Shown: positions 28,071 through 37,991, counted from the first letter of the stretch. The stretch is DNA of 64,000 bases from an uncultured Amylibacter sp. (GCA_959347345.1 OY365738.1:2256501-2320500); one strand, 5' to 3'. The notes: generated from the letters alone by a model not told the origin. Numbers and translations: made by a program.

Positions 28071-29057
28071 ATGAAACTAACAAAAACCCTTACTGCCATA
28101 GCCGTCGCGTTGGCAGCAACCACAGGTGCCGCAAAAGCACTGGACGAGCTGGTCGTCGCTTATTTCTTGGAATGGCCGACACCGAATCAGTTCGCTCAAA
28201 CGAACAAACTGTATTCAGAAGCTCTTGGAATCCCCGTAAAATGGGTTTCTTTTGATACTGGCACGGCGATGTCTGCGGCTATGGCCTCTGGCGATGTGCA
28301 TATTTCTTATTCCCAAGGGGTGACACCGTTTTTGGTGGCAACCGCCGCTGGGCAGGATTTGCAGATTGTCGATATTGCTATGACCTATTCTGACAATGAC
28401 AACTGCGTCGTGCGGAGTGCTTTGGAAATCACCAAAGACAACGCCAAAGAGCTGGTTGGCAAACAGGTCGGTGTGCCGATTGGTACTGCCGCCCATTTTG
28501 GCTTTTTACAGCAAATGGCGCATTTTGGCATCGATCCAGAAGACATGCGCATCGTTGATATGTCTCCCGTTGACGGGGCTGCCGCCTTTGCCACGGGCGA
28601 GCTGGATATGGTTTGCGGTTGGGGTGGACACCTGCGCCGTATGAAGGAATTCGGCGAACCATTGCTGAGCGGGGCTGAAAAGGAAGAAGTCGTTGGACGT
28701 TTGTATGACGTGACCTCTATCCCCACTGCTTTTGGTGAAGAGTATCCAGAAATTCTGGCGAAATTCCTGAAAGTAACGGCTGATATGAATATCAAATACA
28801 AAAGCGAAGGCGCGTCCATGATGGGCGATATTGCCAAAGCTGCTGGACAAGATATTGCCAACGCGCAACCCGTGATTGACATTTTCCGGTTTCCAACCGT
28901 GGCTGACCAGCTATCTGATAACTGGTTTGCTGGCTGGCTGGCAAAGGATTTGAAATCCGTTGCGGACAAGCTGGAAGCGGGCGGCGATTTGAAGGCTTTG
29001 GGCGATTATGCTCCCTTGGTCAATCCGTCCTATCTGGAAGCTGCAAGCAAAATGTAG
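28071..29057 (+). CDS. tauA: Taurine ABC transporter substrate-binding protein
   Basis: 328 residues with a signal peptide ending about AAKALD. The mature chain matches TauA-type proteins of the SsuA/THI5-like fold: VAYFLEWPTPNQFAQ, DTGTAMSAAMASGDVHISYSQGVTPFLVA, VGVPIGTAAHFGFL and CGWGGHLRRMKEFG. Periplasmic; it probably binds taurine or a related sulfonate, supplying sulfur, carbon and nitrogen. The start has AAGGAGA nine bases upstream. A strong hairpin separates it from tauB. Confidence 0.85.
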   Translation: MKLTKTLTAIAVALAATTGAAKALDELVVAYFLEWPTPNQFAQTNKLYSEALGIPVKWVSFDTGTAMSAAMASGDVHISYSQGVTPFLVATAAGQDLQIVDIAMTYSDNDNCVVRSALEITKDNAKELVGKQVGVPIGTAAHFGFLQQMAHFGIDPEDMRIVDMSPVDGAAAFATGELDMVCGWGGHLRRMKEFGEPLLSGAEKEEVVGRLYDVTSIPTAFGEEYPEILAKFLKVTADMNIKYKSEGASMMGDIAKAAGQDIANAQPVIDIFRFPTVADQLSDNWFAGWLAKDLKSVADKLEAGGDLKALGDYAPLVNPSYLEAASKM

Positions 29058-29067
29058 TTTGAAAAAT

Positions 29068-29103
29068 AAAGATACGCCGATTAAGGTCGGCGTATCTTTT
29101 TTA
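29068..29103 (+). terminator. Strong terminator/attenuator between tauA and tauB
   Basis: A 12-bp stem AGATACGCCGA/TCGGCGTATCT with a 6-base loop is followed by TTTTTT, 11 bases after the tauA stop. Confidence 0.85.
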
Positions 29104-29128
29104 TGAAATTAGGTATGAAAGCGGTGCG

Positions 29129-29950
29129 ATGACCAAAGGAAAACTGAAAACAGGACTCGTCATAAACGATGTTTCCATGACCTTTGCCCTGCCCAACGGC
29201 AGCGCGGTAGAGGCGTTAAAAGACATTAACCTAACGATAAAAGAGGGCGAGTTAATGTCGGTTCTGGGTCCCTCTGGCTGTGGCAAAACCACCTTGTTAA
29301 ACATATTGGCAGGGTTTCTTGCGCCCACGAGCGGGCAGATTTTCCTAAATGATAATCCGGTGCTTGAACCCAGTTCCGAACGCGGCATGGTGTTCCAGCA
29401 AGGCGCGTTGTTTGAATGGATGAATGTCCGCGCGAATATCGGCTTTGGTCCGAAAATGAAGGGGACTCCGCAAAAAACAATCGACGCGCGGGTGGATGAT
29501 TTACTGCAAACCGTGGGCTTGCAGGATTTTTCCGATAAGATGATTTATGAGATGTCGGGCGGTATGCAACAGCGTGTAGCCCTGGCACGGTGCTTGGCGA
29601 ACGACCCCGATGTGATTCTAATGGACGAGCCTTTGGGCGCGTTGGATGCCCTGACCCGTGAGAAAATGCAAAGCCTTGTTTTGGATATTTGGAAAAAGAC
29701 CGGTAAGACGATTATTCTTATCACCCACTCGGTGGAGGAGGCGTTATTGCTCGGCGAACGCCTGCTGGTTATGGCTCCGCGTCCCGGGCGGATTCACAAA
29801 GAATACAACCTGCCGTTTGCAGAGCTGGGCGTGGGTGCCGACCTCCGCGGCGTTAAAAAACACAAACTATTCGGTAAAACCCGTGATGAAATTCTATCCA
29901 TGATTTGGGATATGGAAGAAGAAATCATGGGGCGAACAGAAAACGATTAA
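29129..29950 (+). CDS. tauB: Taurine ABC transporter ATP-binding protein
   Basis: 273-residue cytosolic ABC ATPase. Walker A GPSGCGKTT is at residues 47-55, the Q-loop in VFQQGALFEWM, the signature MSGGMQQRVALARCLA, Walker B VILMDEPLGALDA and the H-loop ITHSVEEA. The D-loop and C-terminal region match the nitrate/sulfonate/taurine importer subfamily. It lies between tauA and the permease gene. The ribosome-binding site is weak, consistent with low-level expression after the attenuator. Confidence 0.92.
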   Translation: MTKGKLKTGLVINDVSMTFALPNGSAVEALKDINLTIKEGELMSVLGPSGCGKTTLLNILAGFLAPTSGQIFLNDNPVLEPSSERGMVFQQGALFEWMNVRANIGFGPKMKGTPQKTIDARVDDLLQTVGLQDFSDKMIYEMSGGMQQRVALARCLANDPDVILMDEPLGALDALTREKMQSLVLDIWKKTGKTIILITHSVEEALLLGERLLVMAPRPGRIHKEYNLPFAELGVGADLRGVKKHKLFGKTRDEILSMIWDMEEEIMGRTEND

Positions 29951-29965
29951 AAAGGAAACCACACC

Positions 29966-31432
29966 ATGTTTATGAAAATACAAAACCCATTCTTACGATA
30001 TATCGCGTCCTTGCTGGCGTTAATTTTTGCCACTGGCGCAGGGCTTTATGTGCTGATGGTACCCGTTGCTGGGCTTTGGGTCTATGTCGGCGATGCCTTG
30101 CGCAAAACGCTGGGCAATGCTGGGGATTTGATTTATATCGCGGGGACGATGATCGGCGGGATTGTCGGGATTTTCGTGCTGTTTTTGGCGGTGAGTACCT
30201 TTTGCAGTCTAACCTACGGGCTGTACGCTCTGGGGCGCACGCGGGTGGGTTTTGCCAGCGTGAAAACCGTGACTTTCGGCGATGAATCGGTGGTGGTTGC
30301 CAATCGGTTTGGCTCTATTGCTGCCGTGCTGACGGTGTTTATCTTTTGGGGGATTGCCACGGGCTCTGGGCTTTTGCCGATTAGCTTGCCGAAGGCGTTT
30401 GTCGGCGAATCCAGCTTTGAATATACCGCGCAGAACGCGGCGGGGGAAACTGCGACGGCGCGGATTCACGTGCTGGTGCATGCCTTTGAAAATAAAACCG
30501 CCACGCTGACCGAACGCGCCAATACCGCCACGGGGTTTGCCGTGGATGATTCGGTTAAGGTTGCCGAGCGGCGCACGAAACTGATACAGGCGCAAAAGAA
30601 TGACGAAGGCGGGGATTTGGACGGCTATCGCGTGATAGAGATTGACGGCCAACCGATAGCCCCTGGGCAACGGGTTGCCTTTGCCGATGGGCAGATTTTA
30701 ATGACGGAAAAGGGCAGTTTGCAAGTGCGCCCCGAAACGGGTTTAACGATGGAGGCTTTGTACCTGCCCCCGCCCGAACAGGTGTTCACGCGGTTTATCC
30801 AGTTGCATCGAGAGGGGTATCAAGGTGTCGGTCTGTGGGAAAACGTGTCGTGGTCGTTGATTCGCGTGTTTTTAGGATTCTCGCTGGGGTGTTTGTTTGG
30901 GATTCCTTTGGGCTTTGCCATGGGGCTGAACGGCTGGATGCGCGGGTGGTTTGACCCGATTGTAGAGTTCATGCGCCCCGTGCCTCCCTTGGCGTTAATT
31001 CCGCTGATTATCATTTGGTTTGGGATTGGTGAGGAAGGTAAGACGGTGTTGTTGTTCCTGGCCGCCTTGTGGATTATGGCGATTGCCGCGCGATCGGGTG
31101 TATCGGGGGTGAGTATCTCCAAGGTGCATGCCGCCTATAGTTTGGGCGCGACCAAGCGCGATGTGCTGATGCGGGTGATTTTGCCCAATTCCTTGCCAGA
31201 GATTTTTACGGGCGCACGGGTGGCTATGGGAGTGTGCTGGGGGACGGTTGTCGCGGCAGAGCTGGTGGCGGCAGAGACGGGGGTTGGTAAGATGATTATC
31301 GCCGCGTCCAAGTTTCAATTAACCGATATTGTGATTGTTGGAATTGTGATTATCGGGGTGATTGGGTTTTCTATTGAGGTTTTAATGCGCAGTGCAGAGA
31401 AACGTTTGATTCCGTGGAAAGGGAAGGGGTAA
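29966..31432 (+). CDS. tauC: Taurine ABC transporter permease with a long N-terminal extension
   Basis: 488 residues, against about 280 for a usual TauC. The C-terminal 230 residues are a complete BPD-type permease with the EAA-loop (GVSKVHAAYSLGATKRDVLMRVILPNSLPE-type stretch) and GTVVAAELVAAETGVG. The N-terminal 260 residues add membrane segments at about 12-40, 52-75 and 110-130 and then a soluble, presumably periplasmic, stretch (about 140-260) with IEIDGQPIAPG. This extension may be lineage-specific. The AAAGGA ribosome-binding site is good. The TAA stop starts a heptad-repeat tract. Confidence 0.85.
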   Translation: MFMKIQNPFLRYIASLLALIFATGAGLYVLMVPVAGLWVYVGDALRKTLGNAGDLIYIAGTMIGGIVGIFVLFLAVSTFCSLTYGLYALGRTRVGFASVKTVTFGDESVVVANRFGSIAAVLTVFIFWGIATGSGLLPISLPKAFVGESSFEYTAQNAAGETATARIHVLVHAFENKTATLTERANTATGFAVDDSVKVAERRTKLIQAQKNDEGGDLDGYRVIEIDGQPIAPGQRVAFADGQILMTEKGSLQVRPETGLTMEALYLPPPEQVFTRFIQLHREGYQGVGLWENVSWSLIRVFLGFSLGCLFGIPLGFAMGLNGWMRGWFDPIVEFMRPVPPLALIPLIIIWFGIGEEGKTVLLFLAALWIMAIAARSGVSGVSISKVHAAYSLGATKRDVLMRVILPNSLPEIFTGARVAMGVCWGTVVAAELVAAETGVGKMIIAASKFQLTDIVIVGIVIIGVIGFSIEVLMRSAEKRLIPWKGKG

Positions 31433-31464
31433 CGATTAACGATTAACGATTAACGATTAGTGGG
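31430..31464. repeat. Heptad repeat (TAACGAT type), left arm B
   Basis: About four and a half units of TAACGAT/TTAGTGG start at the TAA stop of tauC. The inverted arm is at 33637-33670. Confidence 0.9.
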
Positions 31465-31491
31465 TTTTAGCCCTGCTGGTCTGCCCCGTTT

Positions 31492-33618
31492 TTAATCCGG
31501 GGGGGTTCTGTTGAGAGGGTTGCGAACGCCATCAAGAAAAACATTTACGGCTTCTCTGGTATCTTCATCTTGCTTTTCTAAATCAATCTTTCTTGCTTCT
31601 TTTGCTATAGATCCATAATCAAAAAGTGCTGGGTATTTTGCATCTCTGTATTCATATCTAGTTTCTCCAGTATTCTCTGATGTTACTTGTTCTAAATGCC
31701 CTTTTATAGATTTTATAGTATATGTCTCGGATTTTTGATAAAGATTTTCAAACAAGGTTCGCGCCTCTTCGTCACCAAAAATAAGACCCGCAAGAAATTC
31801 GGCATAAACAACATTAGAAAAATCGCTAACCTCTCCTGTTATAAAAATATCCTTTATATGAGGCGTGATAATTTCAAGAGCGGTGTCCCAATCCTTGTCA
31901 TCTATCAAGTCAATTTTTTCACTACTTCTATCACCGCTATAAGTTTTACCAATATAATACCCAACCCAATGAAGTAAGCTGGTCGCAACAAAAGTATATT
32001 TTGTATCCTTGCATAAAGCGTGTAAAAGCATACTTGTTTTTTGCTTGCCTATTTTTTTAAGTAAGATTCTAAATGTATATAAAATTTCATCACTGGGAGA
32101 TCTTCTATCAAACGGTGATGGCTCTTTTAAGGAAGCAATATCATCATAAATATCACATAAAGACCATAAGAGCGCTGGGTGTGGTTCGGGGCTGTCGTCA
32201 TCTACAAATCGGTAAGAAAGTTTTCCAAGAAAATTAGCTATTCTTGAAAACTCGTACCTGTCTTTTTTATTCATATAATCTCGTAGTGTTTGTGTAGTTT
32301 TTTCTCTGTCATCTGTGCTTTTAAGAAAGAGGTCAATATCAGTCTTTGAAATTTCGTTTTCATCAAGGTATTGATTAAAATAAGCATCATAAACAGATTT
32401 TAATGCAAGACCGCCCCGATTTTCTGTTTTGTAATGGTCTTCTTTTATTTCATGGATGCGACTGCCAAGAGCATCGGCTAGACGTGAAAATAATAACGAT
32501 AATATATTTATTTGATTTGTGGATAATGGTTGCAATGCTGACAAAGATGTTTCTACAACTTCTTTGAATTGATCTTTGTGGTGTTGAAGAAAACGATAAT
32601 TATCTTCTAAAAGGACTATTTTTTCATTGTTCTTAATCCAATCCCATAATTTTTTATCAAAAAGGCGTAAACACTCAAGAGCCAAAAGGTCGGCGCGGTC
32701 TAACATTTTATCTATATAAGTTGTGGAAAACTTAAAATTGATAGCGTTTGCCAATAAAGCCACATCTCTTGGTTTTTTGATATATAGGGGGAGCGTTTCA
32801 TGAATAATTGTTAGCCAACGTGTATCATTATTGGGAATGGGTCTAAGAAAGTCTTGTAATTCATTACCTAGCATTATACGTAATTTATATTCATCAGGTT
32901 TTGGAAGAGGTATTGTAAGTTGAATAATTTTATCCAAAAAGTGTGGCATTTCTTCGCTTGTCGCACTTTCTATATATTTGCGGTCATAAGCCAAAATATA
33001 CGTTACATAAGGCAATCTGCCGACAGATTTAACTAGTTTCAGCATGGTCTTGACTTCGGCTTTGTCTAACCTATCCAAATCATCAATAATCACCACGAAT
33101 GGCTTTTCTGACTCTTTTAATTTTTTTTGGATAATTTCATATTGCGATTCTAATGTGGGTGTTTCTTTTAATGTTTCACTAATTAACCCCATTCCAGATT
33201 TTGCAACATCCCCTAATGCTACTAATGATGCTAAAGCACCCACTAATGGAGTAAAGGATTCAGCAACGCTCGCCAAGTTTTTTTTAATATCGCTATCATC
33301 GCCAAATATATCTTTTGCGTTTTCGCGTAAAAACTTAAAATATGCCGCGATAAGATTTTCTTGACTGGAATGAAGCCAAGGTTTGAATTCAATAATTTTA
33401 AATTCGGGGGATTGTTTTTTTAAGGATTCGCGAATAAAATTGATATAGGTTGTTTTGCCACTGCCCCATTCGCCCTCTACCCCAATGACAAATCCATCAA
33501 GGTGTTTGCCTGAAAATATATTTTTTGCTGTGGCTTCTGCGGAATCTGCAAAACCCATCGCATCCTGCTCTTTTTTATCTTTTGCTTGATCTGAATTTAA
33601 ATTTATAACATTGCTCAT
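31492..33618 (-). CDS. KAP-family P-loop NTPase
   Basis: 708 residues. Walker A GEWGSGKTT is at residues 49-57 and Walker B VVIIDDLDRLD at about 175-185, the two hallmark motifs of KAP NTPases. Between them lies a hydrophobic insert (SFTPLVGALASLVALGDVAKSG, about 121-142), which in this family is the membrane-associating insertion. The C-terminal 450 residues are helical without recognisable enzymatic motifs. KAP NTPases recur in bacterial mobile and anti-phage contexts, and a defence role is possible. It is the only gene in a heptad-bounded cassette between tauC and gltX. It is more AT-rich than its neighbours, which fits transfer. Confidence 0.85.
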   Translation of the reverse strand: MSNVINLNSDQAKDKKEQDAMGFADSAEATAKNIFSGKHLDGFVIGVEGEWGSGKTTYINFIRESLKKQSPEFKIIEFKPWLHSSQENLIAAYFKFLRENAKDIFGDDSDIKKNLASVAESFTPLVGALASLVALGDVAKSGMGLISETLKETPTLESQYEIIQKKLKESEKPFVVIIDDLDRLDKAEVKTMLKLVKSVGRLPYVTYILAYDRKYIESATSEEMPHFLDKIIQLTIPLPKPDEYKLRIMLGNELQDFLRPIPNNDTRWLTIIHETLPLYIKKPRDVALLANAINFKFSTTYIDKMLDRADLLALECLRLFDKKLWDWIKNNEKIVLLEDNYRFLQHHKDQFKEVVETSLSALQPLSTNQINILSLLFSRLADALGSRIHEIKEDHYKTENRGGLALKSVYDAYFNQYLDENEISKTDIDLFLKSTDDREKTTQTLRDYMNKKDRYEFSRIANFLGKLSYRFVDDDSPEPHPALLWSLCDIYDDIASLKEPSPFDRRSPSDEILYTFRILLKKIGKQKTSMLLHALCKDTKYTFVATSLLHWVGYYIGKTYSGDRSSEKIDLIDDKDWDTALEIITPHIKDIFITGEVSDFSNVVYAEFLAGLIFGDEEARTLFENLYQKSETYTIKSIKGHLEQVTSENTGETRYEYRDAKYPALFDYGSIAKEARKIDLEKQDEDTREAVNVFLDGVRNPLNRTPPD

Positions 33619-33636
33619 CTCATCACCCTAAAAAAA

Positions 33637-33670
33637 CTAATCACTAATCACTAATCGTTAATCACTAACA
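33637..33670. repeat. Heptad repeat, right arm B
   Basis: CTAATCACTAATCACTAATC and degenerate units, inverse of arm B-left. It encodes the C-terminal residues VIND and the stop codon of gltX and ends, in gltX sense, in a T-run. Confidence 0.9.
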
Positions 33671-34967
33671 AAAGCGGCATCAACTTTGACATATCCGGCC
33701 CGTGCTCTAACCCCGTTAATGCCAACCGCAAGGGCATAAACAAATCGCGCCCCTTGCGCCCAGTCGCCTGCTTCACCGCACCCGTCCATTCACGCCAACT
33801 GCCCTCATCCCACGGGCGGGCGGGCAGCAGAGCCATCGCCTCACGGATATAATCCGCATCACCCTCCGCCACAACACCCGCACAACCTTCCGCACATAAT
33901 TGCCACCAAACGGCTATATCCGCCCGCGTCCCGATATTATCACGGATAGCCAACCAGAACGCATCACGCATATCAACCGCAACCCCCGCCAAATCATCCG
34001 CCACCTCCGCCGCGTCCAACCCCGCCAAATATCGCGCCGATAGAGGTGCCACCTCTGCCACATCGTATTTTGTCGGCACCGCACCATAATCCGCCAAATC
34101 AAAGGCGGCAACCAAATCCGCCAACCCCAATAACGCCACATCGCGCGACGAACCCGCAGCGATAAGATGGGATAATAACGCCGCGGGCTCTACCCCATTG
34201 CTACGTAAATCGCGCAAGGATAGCGTGCCAAGCCGTTTTGACAAAGCCTCACCCTTTGCCCCCGTTAATAAAGAATGATGGGCGAAATGCGGGATTTCAC
34301 CACCCAAGGCGGTGATAATTTGAATCTGGGTTGCCGTGTTTGTTACGTGGTCAGACCCGCGCACGATATGGGTAATACCGAAATCCACATCATCGCAAAC
34401 GGACGCGAGCGTATAAAGAAACTGCCCATCGGCGCGGATAAGCACGGGGTCGGATACAGAGGCGGCATCAATCGACAACCCGCCCAAAATCCCATCTTCC
34501 CAAGTAATCCGTTCCAAATCCAATTTGAACCGCCAATAGGACGGCTGGGTTTTGCGTAGGTCGGTTTTTTGCGCCTCTGTCAGGTGCAGGGCAGAGCGGT
34601 CATAGACGGGGGGCTTGCCCATATTCATCTGTTTTTTGCGTTTTAAATCGAGCTCCACGGGGGTTTCAAAACACTCATAAAGTCGCCCTGATTGGCGTAA
34701 TTTATCGGCGGCGGTCTCGTATTGTTTGATACGGTCGGATTGTTTTTCAATACGATCCCAGTCTAGCCCGAGCCATTCCAAATCGGTTTTTATCGCGTCA
34801 GCGAATTCCTGCGTGGAACGCTGTGGGTCAGTGTCATCAAGGCGTAGGATGAATTCGCCTTTATTGCCCTCTGTGGTTTTGCGGGCTATCGCATAGTTAA
34901 ACAGGGCGGTGCGCAGATTGCCGATATGAAGAAAGCCCGTGGGACTTGGGGCGAAACGTGTTTTCAT
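33651..34967 (-). CDS. gltX: Glutamate-tRNA ligase
   Basis: 438-residue class I synthetase charging tRNA-Glu. The HIGH-type motif is SPTGFLHIGNLRT (residues 8-20), followed by RLDDTDPQRS; the KMSKS-type motif appears as EALSKRLG. Length matches the short GluRS type common as one of two copies in alphaproteobacteria. The C-terminal LVIND residues come from the heptad repeat, so the natural end has been remodelled. A second gltX elsewhere in the genome is likely but not visible here. Confidence 0.95.
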   Translation of the reverse strand: MKTRFAPSPTGFLHIGNLRTALFNYAIARKTTEGNKGEFILRLDDTDPQRSTQEFADAIKTDLEWLGLDWDRIEKQSDRIKQYETAADKLRQSGRLYECFETPVELDLKRKKQMNMGKPPVYDRSALHLTEAQKTDLRKTQPSYWRFKLDLERITWEDGILGGLSIDAASVSDPVLIRADGQFLYTLASVCDDVDFGITHIVRGSDHVTNTATQIQIITALGGEIPHFAHHSLLTGAKGEALSKRLGTLSLRDLRSNGVEPAALLSHLIAAGSSRDVALLGLADLVAAFDLADYGAVPTKYDVAEVAPLSARYLAGLDAAEVADDLAGVAVDMRDAFWLAIRDNIGTRADIAVWWQLCAEGCAGVVAEGDADYIREAMALLPARPWDEGSWREWTGAVKQATGRKGRDLFMPLRLALTGLEHGPDMSKLMPLLLVIND

Positions 34968-34969
34968 GA

Positions 34970-35002
34970 TAGTTATTAGTTATTAGTTGTTAGTTATTAG
35001 TG
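34970..35002. repeat. Heptad repeat (TAGTTAT type), left arm C
   Basis: About four units just upstream of the gltX start, plus orientation. Its inverse is at 35107-35145, with about 100 bases and no gene between. Confidence 0.85.
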
Positions 35003-35106
35003 GGGGTGTGTGTTTGACTATGTGCTTTATTTTTTTAAGTTTGTCAATGGGGAGAGGGTTTTACGGGCGGGGTATCTCTGGTGAATGTCTTGCAAGACCA
35101 AAAAAA

Positions 35107-35145
35107 CTAATAACTAATAACTAATAACTAATAACTAACACCTAA
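35107..35145. repeat. Heptad repeat, right arm C
   Basis: CTAATAACTAATAACTAATA and further units, running into the stop codon of nadE; in nadE sense it is followed by TTTTTTT. Confidence 0.85.
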
Positions 35146-36803
35146 CCCCGCCAGCGATTCACCAACGGATACCGCCTATCCAGCCAAAACGCCTTTTCGG
35201 TCAATCGCGGACCTGGGGCGGATTGAAAACGCTTATGCTCGGCGGCGTATAATAACGCCGCAACCCGCCGTACCATTGCCTTATCAAAGCCCGCGTCAAT
35301 AATATCCGCCACGGCACAATCGCGTTCAATCAATAATTCCAAAACCGCATCCAAAACCGCGTAATCAGGCAGGCTATCGGAATCCAGTTGCCCGGCTCGC
35401 AATTCGGCACTGGGCGGTTTTTCAATAATATCGGTGGCAATAACCGCGCCCGCTGGCCCAAACATCCAATCGCGGTGGTTCGCATTGCGCCAACGGCAGG
35501 TTTCAAAAACTCGGGTTTTATACAGGTCTTTTATCGGGTTATAACCGCCCGCCATATCGCCATAAATCGTGGCATAACCGACCGCCACTTCCGATTTATT
35601 ACCGGTGCTGAGCAACAACCCGCCGTCTTTATTTGAAATAGCCATCAGCAAAACCGCGCGTAGCCGTGATTGCAGGTTTTCCTCGGTCGTATCCGCAGAT
35701 TTCCCCGCAAACAAAGGTTCTAGGGCATCGTGCAACGCCGCCCGCGCCCCGTCAATCGGCACTATATCATAGGCACAGCCCAGAGCCCTCGCCATCATCC
35801 CCGCGTCATTCAGGGATTGCGCCGAGGTATATTCGGACGGCATCATAACGCACCGCACATTCGCCGCCCCCAACGCATCCGTGGCTATGGTTGCCACCAG
35901 TGCGGAATCCACCCCGCCCGATAGCCCAATTAACGCGGTTTCAAACCCCGTCTTTGCCATATAATCTCGCAGACCCAAAACCATCGCGTGATAATCCTGC
36001 TCCCACTCATCAGGCAGAGCGGTGCGTGCGCCAGTCTTCGCCGTCCAGCCCGAACCCGCGTTTTCAAATTCCACAATCGCACAGGTTTCCGTGAAAACGG
36101 GCAGTTGCACCGCCAAATCTCCGCCCCTGTTTAACACGAACGAGCCGCCGTCAAAGACTAGGTCATCCTGCCCGCCAACCATATTAAGATAAACCAAAGG
36201 CAGGTCGTTTTCTATCACGCGGGCAACCATGTTATTCAGGCGAATATCCAATTTATTACGTTGATAGGGCGACCCGTTGCAAACGATAAACAGCTCTGCC
36301 CCCGATTCGGCCATAGTCTCACAAACCGCCACATGCCACGCGTCTTCGCATATCGGCGAGCCAATACGGATACCGTTTAAATTATACGGACCAGAAATAT
36401 CGCCCGCACTGAACAGGCGTTTTTCATCAAAAACATCCTTATTAGGCAGTTCGTGTTTTTTCATAGTGGCAAGGATTTTGCCTTTGGATAGAATATGATA
36501 GGCATCATAAATCCGCCCGTTTTCCATCATCGGCGCACCGATACCCAACGCAGGGCCGGTTTTGGTCTGACTCATAAGTTGGGTTAGGTGCTCCATCGCG
36601 TCCGCAACAAAGGCGGGTTTTAACACGAGGTCTTGGGTTTGATAACCGCTTAAAAACATCTCTGGCAGGACGACGAGGTCGGCATTATTCTCCCGCCCAT
36701 AAGCGTGGGCGGTGATGGCTTTGTTCATATTACCCGCGAAATCCCCGACGCAGGGGTTTAGTTGGGCAAGGGCTAGTGTGAATTTTTGTGTATTCTGTGT
36801 CAT
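35142..36803 (-). CDS. nadE: Glutamine-dependent NAD+ synthase
   Basis: 553 residues, two domains. The N-terminal nitrilase-type glutaminase has E48 (LPEMFLSG), K115/116 (MKKHELPN) and C152 (SPICEDAW). The C-terminal ATP-pyrophosphatase synthetase has the P-loop GLSGGVDSALVA and later STGNKSEVAVGYATIYGDMAGGYNPIKDLYKT. It makes NAD+ from deamido-NAD+, ATP and glutamine-derived ammonia in the cytosol. Length and motifs are complete. Confidence 0.96.
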   Translation of the reverse strand: MTQNTQKFTLALAQLNPCVGDFAGNMNKAITAHAYGRENNADLVVLPEMFLSGYQTQDLVLKPAFVADAMEHLTQLMSQTKTGPALGIGAPMMENGRIYDAYHILSKGKILATMKKHELPNKDVFDEKRLFSAGDISGPYNLNGIRIGSPICEDAWHVAVCETMAESGAELFIVCNGSPYQRNKLDIRLNNMVARVIENDLPLVYLNMVGGQDDLVFDGGSFVLNRGGDLAVQLPVFTETCAIVEFENAGSGWTAKTGARTALPDEWEQDYHAMVLGLRDYMAKTGFETALIGLSGGVDSALVATIATDALGAANVRCVMMPSEYTSAQSLNDAGMMARALGCAYDIVPIDGARAALHDALEPLFAGKSADTTEENLQSRLRAVLLMAISNKDGGLLLSTGNKSEVAVGYATIYGDMAGGYNPIKDLYKTRVFETCRWRNANHRDWMFGPAGAVIATDIIEKPPSAELRAGQLDSDSLPDYAVLDAVLELLIERDCAVADIIDAGFDKAMVRRVAALLYAAEHKRFQSAPGPRLTEKAFWLDRRYPLVNRWRG

Positions 36804-36936
36804 GGGGTGGGTTTTTAGCTATATAATCGTATAAAGTAAAGGTTTTTCATTTGCACTCGCCCAAGTTTAGGTTATAGTAACGTTAACGGACGCGATAATA
36901 ACACCGCGTTTTATCTATTAACAAAAGGAAACCACA

Positions 36937-37959
36937 ATGACCAAACCCTTCATAAAAATCTTAAAACAAACGACCATCGCGGGGGTAATCGCCGCCTTTG
37001 GTACAGAAGCCTTCGCTGCCGAGTGGAACGTATCGCTCTGGGGCAAACGCCGTGCTTTTACCGAGCATGTGGAAAAACTGGCGGAACTCGTCAGTGAAAA
37101 AACCAATGGCGAATTCACGCTTAATATCAGCTATGGCGGTTTATCGAAAAACCGCGAGAACTTAGATGGAATCTCCATCGGTGCCTTTGAAATGGCGCAA
37201 TTCTGCGCGGGTTATCACCGCGATAAAAACCCGACCATAACCGTGCTGGAATTGCCGTTTTTGGGCGTGTCATCATTGGAACAAGAACGCGAATTATCGG
37301 CGATTTTATATCAACACCCTGCTGTGCAAAAGGATTTGGCACGGTGGAATGCGACCTTGCTGATGCCGTCGCCTCTGCCCCAATATAATCTGGTTGGCGT
37401 GGGTGAAGTCCCTGCTAATTTGAGTGATTTTGCTGGTATGAACCTACGGGCTACGGGCGGGATTGGCGCGGCTTTTACGGCTGTTGGGGCTGTGCCGACT
37501 TCTATGTCTGCGACCGAAGTGCGCCAAGCCTTGGATAGCGGGGTTGTTCGCGCCGTGTCTTTCGCGCCCCACGCGCATATGTCTTATGGCACGATAGAAA
37601 ACGCCAAATGGTGGACGACAAACCTGAACCCTGGGACGGTGAATTGTCCGGTTGTGGTGAATACGGACGCGCTGAATGCTTTGCCTGATGCGCATCGTGA
37701 GGCGTTGCTGGGGTCTGTGTCCGAATCGCTGGATCACTATATTAATAACTACACAAACAAGACGTTAAAGGCTTGGGGACCAGCGTTGGAAGAGCGTAAT
37801 ATCACCCAAGTTACCTTTAGTGATGCGGAAATTGCCGCGTTCCGTGATGCCGCCGCCGCACCTGCTGCCCAAGATTGGATAGAATCCAATACCGCACGCG
37901 GAATTCCTGCGCAAGAGCTGTATGATTTGATAACAGGGATGATAGCTGCTGCAAAATAA
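36937..37959 (+). CDS. TRAP transporter substrate-binding protein (DctP family)
   Basis: 340 residues with a signal peptide ending about EAFAAE. The fold markers of TRAP binding proteins are present: SYGGLSKNRENLDGISIGAFEMAQF, LELPFLG, LRATGGIGAAFTAVGAVPTSMSATEVRQALDSG and NLNPGTVNCPVVVN. Periplasmic. The ligand is presumably an organic acid, not specified. It has AAAAGGAAA upstream. The small and large membrane subunit genes follow. Confidence 0.88.
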   Translation: MTKPFIKILKQTTIAGVIAAFGTEAFAAEWNVSLWGKRRAFTEHVEKLAELVSEKTNGEFTLNISYGGLSKNRENLDGISIGAFEMAQFCAGYHRDKNPTITVLELPFLGVSSLEQERELSAILYQHPAVQKDLARWNATLLMPSPLPQYNLVGVGEVPANLSDFAGMNLRATGGIGAAFTAVGAVPTSMSATEVRQALDSGVVRAVSFAPHAHMSYGTIENAKWWTTNLNPGTVNCPVVVNTDALNALPDAHREALLGSVSESLDHYINNYTNKTLKAWGPALEERNITQVTFSDAEIAAFRDAAAAPAAQDWIESNTARGIPAQELYDLITGMIAAAK

Positions 37960-37991
37960 CCTCGTAAAATAATGGGGCAGGATAAAAGATT

